Assembly: GCA_030645235.1 (NCBI GenBank) | Contig: JAUSMV010000012.1 | Coordinates: 434,001 to 498,000 of the forward strand | Length of the DNA stretch: 64,000 nucleotides | Origin: Parvibaculum sp. | Lineage (GTDB): Bacteria > Pseudomonadota > Alphaproteobacteria > Parvibaculales > Parvibaculaceae | Direction: 5' to 3' | In this document: piece after piece, positions 26,740-36,081 of the stretch | Layout: every line of letters begins with the position of its first letter | How positions within the stretch are numbered: position 1 is the stretch's first letter | Program-made: the position numbers and the translations under genes | Notes under the pieces: model-generated | The model's database searches: none | Told to the model about the DNA's origin: nothing | The model's input: the letters and a program-made list of their open reading frames with translations, nothing else

Positions 26740-27222
26740 ATGAAGCGGGCCAAGCTCGACGCCATCGACCTGCAGATTTTGGCGACGCTGCAAGCCGACG
26801 GGCGCATCACCAATGTCGATCTGTCCGAACGCGTCGGCATTTCCGCGCCGCCCTGTCTGCGCCGTGTGCGCGCGCTGGAAGAGGCGGGCTTCATTCAGGG
26901 CTATCACGCAGACCTCAACGGCAAGGCGCTGGGCTTTGAGGTGACGGTGTTTGCGATGGTCGGATTGCACTCTCAGGCCGAGGCCGACCTCAAATCATTT
27001 GAGGCGCTGGTCGGCTCATGGCCGCTGGTGCGTGAGTGTCATATGCTCAACGGCGACATCGACTTCATTCTGAAATGCGTCGCGCCGGACCTCTCGACGT
27101 TTCAGAATTTTTTGACAGGCCTGCTCACGCCCGCGCCGAATGTCGCGAGCGTGCGGACGTCGCTGACGATCCGCCAGAGCAAGCATCAGCCCGGTGTGCC
27201 GCTTGAGGCGCTGGAGGGGTAG
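26740..27222 (+). CDS. Lrp/AsnC-family transcriptional regulator
   Basis: 160 residues. N-terminal HTH: LDAIDLQILATLQADGRITN, then LSERVGISAPPCLRRVRALE; C-terminal RAM/AsnC ligand domain: VRECHMLNGDIDFILKCVAP. Members form octamers and respond to amino acids. It is divergent from the ELM1-like gene with a short intergenic region, but AsnC regulators often control a distant or divergent gene and no amino-acid gene is adjacent. Target unknown. Confidence 0.93.
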   Translation: MKRAKLDAIDLQILATLQADGRITNVDLSERVGISAPPCLRRVRALEEAGFIQGYHADLNGKALGFEVTVFAMVGLHSQAEADLKSFEALVGSWPLVRECHMLNGDIDFILKCVAPDLSTFQNFLTGLLTPAPNVASVRTSLTIRQSKHQPGVPLEALEG

Positions 27223-27379
27223 GCGTCTCAGCTAGAAAAGATCGTCATCCCGGCCTTGTGCTGGGGTCTAGGAGCCGTAACACTCTTCGTATGCTGAGTG
27301 TCGAGATCGTGCATCTGGTCGTGTTGAGTTTGTTTAGATATTCAACTTATCGCTTCAATTTCATCTGCAGGATTTTGAT

Positions 27380-27859
27380 ATGACGATTGATCTTCACGAT
27401 TGGGCCAGAGAAGTATTTGGAAAGCATGAGCGACGTGCGGAGTCGATGGAAAAAGCTTCCATTGAATCCGCCAATCTTGCGTTGAAGTCTTTGCTGCTAC
27501 TTAATGGAGGAGCCTGTATCGCTCTGCTTGGTTTTCTCGCCAGTGTCTTTTCATCGGATGCACAATACGCCGATAAAGTAAGTGCATTGCAGCCATTTAT
27601 ATCAGCGTTAATCAAGTTTACTTGGGGGGCTGCGTTCGCGGTTCTCGCCACTGCCGTCGCATATTTTGTCAATTCCTATTATGCGCGAGGTTTAATGGCG
27701 TACGATAAGAGTTTTGAGTGGCCGTATGTTAAATCGAACGATCAAGCTGATCGAGAATGGCGAATTGGTTCGAGATTAAATCTAGCTGCGGTACTCGTGG
27801 CGGCCGTGTCTATGGGCATGTTTGTTTGGGGAATAATTTCGGTGAGTTTAGCGTATTGA
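27380..27859 (+). CDS. Uncharacterised three-helix membrane protein
   Basis: 159 residues with hydrophobic segments at ~36-58 (SLLLLNGGACIALLGFLASV), ~78-100 (FTWGAAFAVLATAVAYFV) and ~132-155 (LNLAAVLVAAVSMGMFVWGI). The N-terminus is polar and charged (WAREVFGKHERRAESMEKAS). AT-rich relative to core genes. Its pattern recalls small two/three-helix proteins found as orphans or near phage-related loci, but I cannot assign a family. Confidence 0.6.
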   Translation: MTIDLHDWAREVFGKHERRAESMEKASIESANLALKSLLLLNGGACIALLGFLASVFSSDAQYADKVSALQPFISALIKFTWGAAFAVLATAVAYFVNSYYARGLMAYDKSFEWPYVKSNDQADREWRIGSRLNLAAVLVAAVSMGMFVWGIISVSLAY

Positions 27860-27910
27860 AAATGCAACGTACCCATGTTTTGAGTTTGATCGAATAGACG
27901 CCAAGATAAA

Positions 27911-28369
27911 TTATTCTGGAGCGGGCAATGGAATGTTGTGCTTAGCCAGCACTTGCTTGGCGCGATCAACCGCGTCAATGGGAAATTCACGTGCAAAACG
28001 CGCAACGATGAACTCACCAGTATATTGATATAGGCCTTTATCAACTAATGCTTCGAAGCCTGTTGTGCGCCCGTCTTGCATAGTCCAGTCGATCAGCGTT
28101 TGTCGAACGCCTTTGCGACTAACCTTCTGCCGTGTTCTACCAGCTTGCTGATTGCGCCCGTTTTTTTCGGACAACAATTGTTCATATGCGGCGAGAGTTT
28201 CGTAAAAAGCTACGACGACGGGGTCGGACGGGTCGTCAATCGCGCGACCAGAAATTTCACATGAGCGGATAAAGACATTTCGATAGAGATCGTCATCGCC
28301 AAGCTTCTTGGCGCGCTCCATAACGATGCGACATTGTTCAACTGTCTTTAGGACGCCAATGTCGTACAT
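27911..28369 (-). CDS. Uncharacterised soluble protein
   Basis: 152 residues, mostly helical. Opening VEQCRIVMERAKKLGDDDLY, then a polar/basic linker rich in Gln, Arg and Lys (NGRNQQAGRTRQKVSRKG) and a C-terminal half with LIDWTMQDGRTTGFEALVDK. The arrangement could be two small helical domains joined by a basic linker, possibly nucleic-acid binding. No family recognised. Lies between the membrane orphan and greA; convergent with the former. Confidence 0.55.
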   Translation of the reverse strand: MYDIGVLKTVEQCRIVMERAKKLGDDDLYRNVFIRSCEISGRAIDDPSDPVVVAFYETLAAYEQLLSEKNGRNQQAGRTRQKVSRKGVRQTLIDWTMQDGRTTGFEALVDKGLYQYTGEFIVARFAREFPIDAVDRAKQVLAKHNIPLPAPE

Positions 28370-28398
28370 GCGAGCTATGCCAATGCTAGTTGCGTGCC

Positions 28399-28872
28399 TT
28401 ACCCGAACGACACTTTCATAATCTCATATGATTTGCCGCCGCCGGGTGTCGTCACTTCGATTGTGTCGCCGACCGATTTGCCGATCATCGCGCGCGCAAT
28501 CGGGGACGTGACCGAGATCTTGCCCTTTTTCACATCGCCTTCCATCTCGCCGACGATCTGATATTTCACTTCGTCTTCGGTGTCATCGTCGATGAGTGTC
28601 ACGACCGCGCCGAATTTCACCGTGTCGCCGGAGAGCTTCGAGACGTCGATCACTTCGGCGCGTGACAGCTTGTCTTCCAGTTCCAGCACGCGGCTTTCGT
28701 TCAGACCCTGCTGTTCCTTGGCGGCGTGGTATTCGGCATTTTCCGACAGGTCGCCATGCGCGCGCGCCTCCGCAATCGCCTTGATGATACGCGGGCGCTC
28801 AACGGATTTGAGAAATTTGACTTCCTCGACCAGATTTTGATGGCCTTCGGCGGTCATCGGAATGCGTTCCAT
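28399..28872 (-). CDS. greA: Transcription elongation factor GreA
   Basis: 157 residues. N-terminal coiled coil with the acidic tip ([21 protein letters not shown]) that enters the RNA polymerase secondary channel and stimulates cleavage of backtracked RNA; C-terminal FKBP-like domain ([18 protein letters not shown]). In many alphaproteobacteria greA follows carB directly; here a plus-strand methyltransferase gene and ~440 bases separate them, indicating an insertion or rearrangement. Confidence 0.96.
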   Translation of the reverse strand: MERIPMTAEGHQNLVEEVKFLKSVERPRIIKAIAEARAHGDLSENAEYHAAKEQQGLNESRVLELEDKLSRAEVIDVSKLSGDTVKFGAVVTLIDDDTEDEVKYQIVGEMEGDVKKGKISVTSPIARAMIGKSVGDTIEVTTPGGGKSYEIMKVSFG

Positions 28873-29315
28873 AGCGGATCGTCTCTCTTATGTTATCGGT
28901 CTTGCGTTACCTGTCTGTCCGGCGGGAGCGCCGGTGCAGAACTCACAAACTTGCGAAATAAAATCCCGCCGGGGGCAACTGGGATCGCTCCGGTCGGCGG
29001 GTGATGAACCCTGATTGTGGGGGAGGGAAGGCCCCAAGGTCAAATCCTGAATTTACGGGTTTGGATTCAAACGTCTTGTATCTCCCCTGCTTATGTCGCA
29101 GCCCTGCATTTTACGCTGTTGGCGGGCATGAAGACAGGCAATATTTCAAGGGTTGATGGTGCCGGACGTATAGCCGGTGTGATTATTGTACGGGAGCGGC
29201 ATTGCTGCCAGTCTGAGTTGTTTGCAGCCTGCCTGCGTAGCCTGAAACTTTACTGTCTGTGTGCGCCTGACTTGCTTGCCATATCGTGTTGTTTGTCAGC
29301 CCATTGGAGAAGCTC
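28873..29315. other. Gene-free region between greA and a methyltransferase-like gene
   Basis: About 440 bases with divergent promoters expected (greA to the left, methyltransferase-like gene to the right). A CCGGCGGGAGCGCCGG hairpin lies at 28918-28933 and GATCGCTCCGGTCGG near 28982. A reading frame at 29017-29397 overlaps the real gene in another frame and shows no coding features. Confidence 0.5.
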
Positions 29316-30056
29316 ATGTCGTTTGCCAGCTATATTGAAAAACTGCTCGAAACGGCAAATTCAAAGGAAGAGGCCAGGCACGCAGCCCAGCAGCTGATTT
29401 GCCTCTATGAAGAGGCTTGCAAGCATCCCAACGGCTTGTTTCTTGAACTGGGCACTGATCGTGGTCAGGGGTCGCGCGCCATGCTCGCCGCTTGTGAAAA
29501 GAACGGTGCGTCGCTTGTTTCTATTGATATTCGTGATTGCTCCGGCGCGGTCACAAGCGATCGCTGGACTTTTGTTCAGGCCAGCTCAACCGACAGAGAT
29601 TATATCGTAACGCAGGCACCGGCTCTCCTCGGCGGCATTGATCTTGTCTATGTGGACAGTCTTCACACGCCTGAGCATGTGGAGAAGGAGGTTTATGCGT
29701 GGTTCGATCTGCTCAAACCGGGCGGGGTGATGTTTTTCGATGACATCGACTCAGGCCCCTATCTGCCCGCCGCGCGGAAAGATAATGCGATGATGGAAAT
29801 TGCCAATGCGCGGATCAGGCGAAAGATTGAAGATATTTTCTACGCCAATGTCGATGTTATGGATCTTTCAATGATCTATGGCAGCACGGGGCTCGGCGTT
29901 ATCCGCAAGCGCAATGGTGCGGGCGAAGGTCTGCGTCCGCTGCCGCCAAGTCGCCGACGGCAGAACATATTTATGGCGAAGATTTCACGCAGGCTCTTTC
30001 CAAACCAGTATCGCAATACCGGAGACGGTTCGGATTTTCTGATACCGCTGTCTTAG
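29316..30056 (+). CDS. SAM-dependent methyltransferase-like protein (Methyltransf_24 type)
   Basis: 246 residues from the ATG at 29316, preceded by GGAGA at 5-6 bases. LFLELGTDRGQGSRAMLAA is a motif I-like loop, SLVSIDIRDCSG the acidic strand, IDLVYVDSLHTPEHVEKEV and LLKPGGVMFFDDIDSG the distal motifs. This is the cephalosporin-hydroxylase/Methyltransf_24 group, often acting on sugars or small molecules. A basic C-terminal extension (PPSRRRQNIFMAKISRRLF) is present. It interrupts the usual carB-greA linkage and converges on carB. Confidence 0.78.
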   Translation: MSFASYIEKLLETANSKEEARHAAQQLICLYEEACKHPNGLFLELGTDRGQGSRAMLAACEKNGASLVSIDIRDCSGAVTSDRWTFVQASSTDRDYIVTQAPALLGGIDLVYVDSLHTPEHVEKEVYAWFDLLKPGGVMFFDDIDSGPYLPAARKDNAMMEIANARIRRKIEDIFYANVDVMDLSMIYGSTGLGVIRKRNGAGEGLRPLPPSRRRQNIFMAKISRRLFPNQYRNTGDGSDFLIPLS

Positions 30057-30068
30057 CCGTTCGTTTCG

Positions 30069-33000
30069 CTATTCAGCCGCCGCCGTTGCCGCGTAGGACT
30101 GCAAGGAGGCCACTTCCAGCTGGCCGGTCATGATGGCTTCGATGCCCAGCACAGCCGCGCGCGAGCCTGCTACGGTTGTGTAATAGGGCACTTTCATCAT
30201 CAGCGCGGCGCGGCGCAGCGATTTGGAATCCTCAATCGCTTTTGCCCCCTCGGTCGTGTTGAAGACCAGTGCGACATTGCCGTTTTTGATCTCGTCGACA
30301 ATATGCGGACGGCCTTCGAGCACCTTGTTGATGGTGCGCACCGCAATCCCTTGCTCGCGCAGGAACGTCGCCGTGCCGCCGGTGGCGATCAAGTCAAAGC
30401 CCAATTCGAGGAGCTTCTTTGCCGGTCCCACGACCTTGTCTTTGTCGCTGTCTTTCACCGACACAAACACTGTGCCCGATGTCGGCACTTTCGTGCCGCC
30501 TGCGATCTGGCTTTTGGCGAAGGCAACGGCGAAGCTTTTATCAAGTCCCATTACCTCGCCGGTTGAGCGCATTTCCGGCCCGAGCAATGTGTCAACGCCG
30601 GGGAAGCGCGCGAAGGGGAAAACGGCTTCTTTGACGGCCACATGATGCGCGCGGAAGGGTTGCAGGTCGAAGCTTGCCAGCGGCACACCGGCCATGATTT
30701 TCGCCGCGATCTTTGCCACTGGTTCGCCGATGACTTTGGCGACGAAGGGCACCGTGCGCGAGGCGCGCGGGTTGACTTCGAGCACATAGATCGTGCCGTC
30801 CTGCACCGCGAACTGCACATTCATCAGCCCGATGACATTGAGCGCCAAAGCCATCGCGCGCGTCTGCGCTTCGATCTCTTTGATCGTTTCTTTGGGCAGT
30901 GAATAAGGTGGCAGCGAACAGGCTGAGTCACCGGAATGGACGCCCGCTTCTTCGATATGTTCCATGATGCCGCAGACGAATACGTCCTTGCCGTCGCAAA
31001 GTGCGTCAACGTCCACTTCGATGGCATCACGCAGATAGAGGTCGATCAGCACGGGGCTTTTGCCCGACACGACAACGGCCTCTTTGATGTAGCGTTCGAG
31101 ATGCGCCGTATCGCGCACGATTTCCATGGCGCGGCCACCCAGCACATAAGACGGGCGGATGACGACCGGATAGCCGATGCGTTCGGCAATGGCGATGGCT
31201 TCCTGATCGGTCCGCGCGATGCCGTTGGGTGGTTGGCGCAGGTTGAGGCGTTCCAGCAAATCCTTGAAGCGGTCGCGGTCTTCGGCAAGGTCGATCATGT
31301 CGGGCGAGGTGCCGAGGATCGGCACGCCTGCGCGTTCCAAGTCGTTTGCGAGTTTCAGTGGCGTTTGTCCGCCGAACTGCACGATGACACCGGCAAGCGT
31401 GCCTTTGCGTGTTTCAACGTCGATGAGTTCGAGCACGTCTTCGGCCGTCAGCGGTTCAAAGTAGAGGCGGTCCGAAGTGTCATAGTCGGTGGACACGGTT
31501 TCGGGATTGCAATTGACCATGATGCTTTCGATGCCGATTTCATCAAGCGCGAAAGCGGCGTGGCAGCAGCAATAGTCAAACTCGATGCCCTGACCGATGC
31601 GGTTGGGGCCACCGCCAAGGATGATGGCCTTCTTCTTGTCGGTCGGATCGCTTTCGCATTCGGCTTTGCCGGCAAAGTCGGTCTCGTAGGTCGAGTACAT
31701 ATAAGGCGTGCGGCTTTCGAATTCGGCGGCGCATGTGTCGATGCGTTTGAAGACGGGGCGCACGCCCATCGCGCGGCGTTTGGCGCGGATGGTTTCTTCG
31801 TCCGAGCCGGTGAGCGTTGCAAGACGTGCGTCCGAGAAGCCCATGGACTTCAACCGGCGCAGACCATCTTTCGTTGTCGGCAGGCCTTTTTCTTTGATGA
31901 TCACTTCGGCGTCTATGATGCCCTGCAACTGCTCAAGGAACCACGGATCATAGAAGCAGGCGGCATGGATCTGATCGTGGCTCATGCCGTGACGCATCGC
32001 CTGCGCGATCACGAGGAGGCGATCCGGCGTCGGGCGACCGAGCGCGGCGCGAATGGCCGTTGTGTCATCGCCCTGACCGATGCCGGGAATGGCAATGTCA
32101 TCGAGACCTGTGAGACCTGTCTCAAGCGAGCGCAGCGCCTTTTGCAAGCTCTCCTGAAACGTGCGGCCAATGGCCATGGCTTCGCCGACCGACTTCATCG
32201 CCGTGCCAAGCAGCGGCTCGGACCCTGCAAATTTCTCGAATGCAAAGCGCGGAATTTTCGTGACGACATAGTCGATGGTCGGCTCGAAGGAGGCGGGCGT
32301 CACCTGCGTGATGTCGTTTTGCAATTCGTCCAGCGTGTAGCCCACTGCAAGGCGCGCGGCGACCTTGGCAATCGGGAAGCCTGTGGCTTTTGACGCAAGC
32401 GCAGACGAGCGCGAAACGCGCGGGTTCATTTCGATGACGACGAGGCGGCCGTCTTTCGGGTTCACCGCAAACTGCACATTGGAGCCGCCGGTCTCAACGC
32501 CGATTTCGCGTAAGACCGCAATCGAGGCGTTGCGCATGATCTGATATTCTTTGTCGGTGAGCGTCAGGGCAGGGGCGACCGTGATCGAGTCACCCGTATG
32601 CACGCCCATCGGGTCGATGTTTTCAATCGAGCAGATGATGATGCAATTGTCCGCCGTGTCGCGCACGACTTCCATCTCATATTCTTTCCAGCCGAGCACG
32701 GATTCTTCGATCAGCACTTCGGTCGTGGGCGAGGCGTCGAGACCGCGCTCAACAATCTCGGTAAATTCCTGACGGTTATACGCAATGCCGCCGCCGGTGC
32801 CGCCCATCGTGAAGCTGGGGCGGATGATGGCGGGCAGGCCGACGAAATCGAGACCGGCCAGCGCCTCTTCCATATTATGCGCGGCTTTGGAGCGCGGGCT
32901 TTCAAGCCCGATCTTGTCCATCGCGTTGCGGAACAACAGACGGTCTTCGGCCTTGGCAATGGCGTCGCGTTTCGCGCCGATCATTTCCACGTTGAATTTT

Positions 33001-33326
33001 TTCAGGATGCCCATCTCGTCAAGCGCGAGCGCGGTGTTCAGCGCCGTCTGTCCGCCCATCGTGGGCAGCAACGCGTCGGGGCGTTCTTTCTCGATGATCT
33101 TGGCGACCACTTCCGGCGTGATCGGCTCGATGTAGGTCGCATCGGCGAGATCAGGGTCCGTCATGATCGTCGCGGGGTTCGAGTTCACCAGAATGATCCG
33201 GTAGCCCTCTTCCTTCAGCGCCTTGCAGGCCTGCGTGCCCGAATAGTCAAACTCGCACGCCTGCCCGATGATGATGGGACCAGCGCCGATGATGAGGATG
33301 CTTTTAATGTCTGTACGTTTGGGCAT
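30069..33326 (-). CDS. carB: Carbamoyl-phosphate synthase large subunit
   Basis: 1085 residues from the ATG at 33326 ([18 protein letters not shown]); an ATG eight codons earlier overlaps carA. Two homologous ATP-grasp halves are evident ([41 protein letters not shown]), each with an E-x-NPRxSRSS/T-type metal-binding motif ([38 protein letters not shown]), then the MGS allosteric domain at the C-terminus ([20 protein letters not shown]). It makes carbamoyl phosphate for arginine and pyrimidines with CarA. Four bases separate it from carA. Confidence 0.97.
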   Translation of the reverse strand: MPKRTDIKSILIIGAGPIIIGQACEFDYSGTQACKALKEEGYRIILVNSNPATIMTDPDLADATYIEPITPEVVAKIIEKERPDALLPTMGGQTALNTALALDEMGILKKFNVEMIGAKRDAIAKAEDRLLFRNAMDKIGLESPRSKAAHNMEEALAGLDFVGLPAIIRPSFTMGGTGGGIAYNRQEFTEIVERGLDASPTTEVLIEESVLGWKEYEMEVVRDTADNCIIICSIENIDPMGVHTGDSITVAPALTLTDKEYQIMRNASIAVLREIGVETGGSNVQFAVNPKDGRLVVIEMNPRVSRSSALASKATGFPIAKVAARLAVGYTLDELQNDITQVTPASFEPTIDYVVTKIPRFAFEKFAGSEPLLGTAMKSVGEAMAIGRTFQESLQKALRSLETGLTGLDDIAIPGIGQGDDTTAIRAALGRPTPDRLLVIAQAMRHGMSHDQIHAACFYDPWFLEQLQGIIDAEVIIKEKGLPTTKDGLRRLKSMGFSDARLATLTGSDEETIRAKRRAMGVRPVFKRIDTCAAEFESRTPYMYSTYETDFAGKAECESDPTDKKKAIILGGGPNRIGQGIEFDYCCCHAAFALDEIGIESIMVNCNPETVSTDYDTSDRLYFEPLTAEDVLELIDVETRKGTLAGVIVQFGGQTPLKLANDLERAGVPILGTSPDMIDLAEDRDRFKDLLERLNLRQPPNGIARTDQEAIAIAERIGYPVVIRPSYVLGGRAMEIVRDTAHLERYIKEAVVVSGKSPVLIDLYLRDAIEVDVDALCDGKDVFVCGIMEHIEEAGVHSGDSACSLPPYSLPKETIKEIEAQTRAMALALNVIGLMNVQFAVQDGTIYVLEVNPRASRTVPFVAKVIGEPVAKIAAKIMAGVPLASFDLQPFRAHHVAVKEAVFPFARFPGVDTLLGPEMRSTGEVMGLDKSFAVAFAKSQIAGGTKVPTSGTVFVSVKDSDKDKVVGPAKKLLELGFDLIATGGTATFLREQGIAVRTINKVLEGRPHIVDEIKNGNVALVFNTTEGAKAIEDSKSLRRAALMMKVPYYTTVAGSRAAVLGIEAIMTGQLEVASLQSYAATAAAE

Positions 33327-33330
33327 TGCT

Positions 33331-34491
33331 TCAGCCGCGGCCTTCTTCAATCATCTTCACAAACCGCTCGAACAGATAGTGGCTGTCCATCGGTCCCGGT
33401 GATGCTTCGGGGTGGTATTGCACGGAGAATACCGGTCTATCTTTCAGGCGGATGCCTGCGTTCGTACCGTCGAAGAGCGACACATGCGTTTCTTCAACAT
33501 CCGCAGGCAGGCTTTCGCGCGCGACGGTGAAGCCGTGGTTCATCGAGGTGATTTCGACTTTGCTTGTCGTATAGTCTTTGACCGGATGATTGGCGCCGTG
33601 ATGGCCCTGATGCATCTTTTCGGTTTTGGCACCGAGCGCAATCGCCAGCATCTGGTGGCCGAGGCAAATGCCGAAGACGGGCTTGCCGCTCGCGACGAGC
33701 TTTTTGATTTCCGGCACGGCGTAGATGCCTGTGGCGGCCGGATCGCCCGGACCGTTGGACAGAAACACGCCATCGGGCTTCATCGCCAGAATATCTTCAG
33801 CCGATGTCGAGCCGGGCACGACCGTTACATCGCAACCGACAGAGGTGAGGCAACGCAGGATGTTGCGTTTGATGCCGAAGTCGAGCGCGACCACTTTGTA
33901 TTTCGCCGGTGTTGTCGTGTAGCCTTCGCCCCAGACCCAGCTGCTCTCGGTCCAGCCATAGGACTGCGTGCAGCTCACGTCTTTGGCGAGATCAAGGCCC
34001 AGCAGGCCCGGCCAGGCGTTGGCTTTTTTCACGAGCGCGGGAATATCAAACTTGCCGTCGGGATCATGCGCGATGATGCCATCGGGCATGCCTTTTTCGC
34101 GGATGAGGCGCGTCATTGCGCGCGTATCGACGCCCGCGATGCCGATAATGTTGCGGGCGCGGAGCCAGCGGTCGAAATGTTTGACGGCGCGGTAGTTCGA
34201 CGGGTTGGTGATGTCGGCTTTGAGCACCACGCCCTGCACGCCGGAGGACGATGCGAGGTTCGAGGTTTCAATGTCTTCGTCGTTCGTGCCGACATTGCCG
34301 ATATGGGGGAAGGTGAAGGTGATGATCTGACCGGTATAAGACGGGTCGGTCAGGATTTCCTGATAGCCGGTGATCGAGGTGTTGAAGCAAACCTCGCCCA
34401 CTGCGTCGCCCGTTGCGCCGAGCCCCATGCCTTCGATGACGGTGCCGTCTTTGAGGACGAGGAGGGCGGTCGGTTTCTTGCGATCTGTCAT
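33331..34491 (-). CDS. carA: Carbamoyl-phosphate synthase small subunit
   Basis: 386 residues from the ATG at 34491; the longer frame to 34635 adds residues without similarity to CarA. N-terminal domain begins [20 protein letters not shown]; the glutamine amidotransferase domain carries the nucleophile Cys in [16 protein letters not shown] and the catalytic His/Glu in [15 protein letters not shown]. It channels ammonia to CarB. Operon order carA-carB on the minus strand. Confidence 0.97.
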   Translation of the reverse strand: MTDRKKPTALLVLKDGTVIEGMGLGATGDAVGEVCFNTSITGYQEILTDPSYTGQIITFTFPHIGNVGTNDEDIETSNLASSSGVQGVVLKADITNPSNYRAVKHFDRWLRARNIIGIAGVDTRAMTRLIREKGMPDGIIAHDPDGKFDIPALVKKANAWPGLLGLDLAKDVSCTQSYGWTESSWVWGEGYTTTPAKYKVVALDFGIKRNILRCLTSVGCDVTVVPGSTSAEDILAMKPDGVFLSNGPGDPAATGIYAVPEIKKLVASGKPVFGICLGHQMLAIALGAKTEKMHQGHHGANHPVKDYTTSKVEITSMNHGFTVARESLPADVEETHVSLFDGTNAGIRLKDRPVFSVQYHPEASPGPMDSHYLFERFVKMIEEGRG

Positions 34492-34832
34492 GCTGGCACC
34501 CGTTTGGCGCGCGCAGATTCTTCCTCGGAACGTTGCGTGGCTTGTTGCCCGCGCCATTCCGTGGCGGCCTTCGTCGTCACCTTCATATTGATACTCCAGG
34601 GGAGTTTTGGCCCGCCAAAAGCCGTCGGGGCGCAAACCCCGTTCAGGCAGACTCAGTATCCCGTCGAATTTCGCGGAAGCTAAAGGATGGGGCGCGGCAC
34701 GTCAAGCCAAGGCACAAGCGAAAATCGTCTAATAAATACAATGTGTTATGGCTCATTTGCCGCATTGGGACAAATTTGCGCAGGCGGCCATGCTGGTTTA
34801 GCTTGTCGCCACTTGAACAAGGAGAGATTCCG
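34492..34832. other. Divergent promoter region of carAB and the YqeY-like gene
   Basis: 340 bases without a gene. On the carA side CGGGG-cgcaaa-CCCCG (34626-34641) forms a short hairpin in the presumed leader, which could be part of attenuation-type control by pyrimidine or arginine; no leader peptide is evident. Toward the plus-strand gene the sequence becomes AT-rich (AAATACAATGTGTTATGG near 34735), consistent with a promoter. Confidence 0.45.
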
Positions 34833-35297
34833 ATGAGCGATGGATTGCGGGCCCAGATCACGCAGGCGATGAAAGATGCCATGAAGTCCGGCGACAAGCC
34901 GCGGCTTTCCACCATCCGTCTGATGCAATCAGCCATTAAAGACAAGGATATCGCCTCGCGCACCGATGGCCGCAATGACGGCGTGGCCGATGCCGACCTG
35001 CTTGAGCTGTTTTCCAAAATGGTGAAACAGCGCCGCGAAAGCGCCGATATGTATGAAAAGGGCGGCCGCGCTGACCTCGTGGCGTCGGAGAAGGCGGAAA
35101 TCGCCGTGCTCGAAGAGTTCATGCCGAAACAAATGAGCGACGCCGAGACCAAAGCCGCCGTTGAGGCCGTGGTGGCTGAAGTGGGTGCCACGTCTGTGAA
35201 AGACATGGGCAAGGTGATGGCGGCGCTGAAGACGAAATATGCGGGTCAGATGGATTTCGGCAAGGCGGGTGCTGTGGTGAAAGCGGCGCTGGGGTAG
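34833..35297 (+). CDS. GatB/YqeY domain protein
   Basis: 154 residues from the ATG at 34833 with AAGGAGAG upstream; the longer frame runs into the carA promoter. All-helical YqeY pattern: LRAQITQAMKDAMKSGDKPR, STIRLMQSAIKDKDI, ISPMAKQ-like region FMPKQMSDAETKAAVEAVVA and DMGKVMAALKTKYAGQMD. YqeY resembles the tail domain of GatB and may bind tRNA or tRNA-dependent amidotransferase, function unproven. Near dnaG and rpoD in many alphaproteobacteria, as here. Confidence 0.93.
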   Translation: MSDGLRAQITQAMKDAMKSGDKPRLSTIRLMQSAIKDKDIASRTDGRNDGVADADLLELFSKMVKQRRESADMYEKGGRADLVASEKAEIAVLEEFMPKQMSDAETKAAVEAVVAEVGATSVKDMGKVMAALKTKYAGQMDFGKAGAVVKAALG

Positions 35298-35309
35298 AGG
35301 CCGCGAGCC

Positions 35310-35708
35310 TCACCCCTTCTTCGCCAACTGATGCTTCATGTAAGTGCGCAGCACCTCATTGATCCGCGTCTGGTAGCGCGGGCCTGAGCCTTTGAAGAAT
35401 TCCAGCACATCTTCATCCAGCCGGATGCTGAGGGCCATTTTGCGCACGGGGATGACGACTTCCCAATCTGAAAAATCATCAATAGCGGGCATGGCGTCGG
35501 GATCAGAAGCAATCGCGGCTTCAATCTCTTCATCTGTCAGTTTGAGCACGTGCTCCCAATCGGTTTTATCCGTCGGTGCAAGCGCCTTCAGCTCTTCACG
35601 CGTATAACGCACGATATGCGGCTCGCTCAACTCGCCGCGCGCGACGGACGGAGATGATGCGGCAACTGTTGCCGCGCTCTTGGAATGCGATTGAGATTTC
35701 TTTGTCAT
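35310..35708 (-). CDS. brnA: BrnA-type antitoxin (DUF4415)
   Basis: 132 residues. The C-terminal ribbon-helix-helix-like region is diagnostic of BrnA: VVIPVRKMALSIRLDEDVLE, then FKGSGPRYQTRINEVLRTYM. The middle segment VRYTREELKALAPTDKTDWE is also family-typical. The N-terminal ~38 residues overlap brnT in another frame over 113 bases; the true start may be a downstream GTG near the VRYTREE segment (~35610). BrnA neutralises BrnT and represses the operon. Confidence 0.88.
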   Translation of the reverse strand: MTKKSQSHSKSAATVAASSPSVARGELSEPHIVRYTREELKALAPTDKTDWEHVLKLTDEEIEAAIASDPDAMPAIDDFSDWEVVIPVRKMALSIRLDEDVLEFFKGSGPRYQTRINEVLRTYMKHQLAKKG

Positions 35709-35907
35709 CCAGAAGACCTATAGCGAGGTAACGAGCTTCATTGTTTGTGGGTGATAATCGCCGGACCATCGGACCATCAAATGCAGCAAGCACCCGGATA
35801 AAGTCGATCCTGTGCTTCTCCAGATTTTTCTTACGCTTGGCTTCATCCCATTCGAAATCCACATATTGCGGAATGAACTTTTCAAAGGGCGGGCCGTTCG
35901 ATGGCAT
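35596..35907 (-). CDS. brnT: BrnT-family ribonuclease toxin
   Basis: 103 residues with the BrnT fold: YVDFEWDEAKRKKNLEKHRI at the N-terminus, then RYLAIGLLDDKEISIAFQER and IISVRRARRVERAAYRAL. BrnT is a RelE-like ribonuclease that inhibits translation until bound by BrnA. Toxin-first order and overlap with the antitoxin are normal for this system; the start codon lies in one arm of a perfect inverted repeat (35904-35922). Confidence 0.9.
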   Translation of the reverse strand: MPSNGPPFEKFIPQYVDFEWDEAKRKKNLEKHRIDFIRVLAAFDGPMVRRLSPTNNEARYLAIGLLDDKEISIAFQERGNSCRIISVRRARRVERAAYRALYA

Positions 35908-35936
35908 AGGTTGATCCTATGCAATTGTATATACAA
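35904..35936. promoter_or_regulatory. Two palindromes at the brnT promoter/start
   Basis: GCATAGG-ttgat-CCTATGC (35904-35922) is a perfect inverted repeat whose left arm contains the brnT start codon; TTGTATATACAA (35925-35936) is a perfect 12-base palindrome immediately upstream. BrnA is a DNA-binding antitoxin that autoregulates, so these are its likely operators; the first could also act as an mRNA hairpin over the start codon. Confidence 0.65.
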
Positions 35937-36081
35937 ACGTATCTACAAACAAGGCTTTCCGATGCGGACACAAACATGTCTCTTACGGAAGCAAACCACA
36001 TTCCGTAATATAGAACATAACAAGAACAAAACATAGAGATTTGAGCTTTTCGGCGCGCTTTCGCGATGACTTGAAAGCGGC

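Noticed and set aside
29017-29397. 126-codon frame before the methyltransferase-like gene
   Set aside because: Overlaps the real gene out of frame and shows no conserved features.
30936-32393. Long open frame opposite carB
   Set aside because: Antisense shadow caused by the codon bias of carB; no start signal or family features.
33412-34683. Long open frame opposite carA
   Set aside because: Antisense shadow of carA extending into its promoter; no independent evidence.
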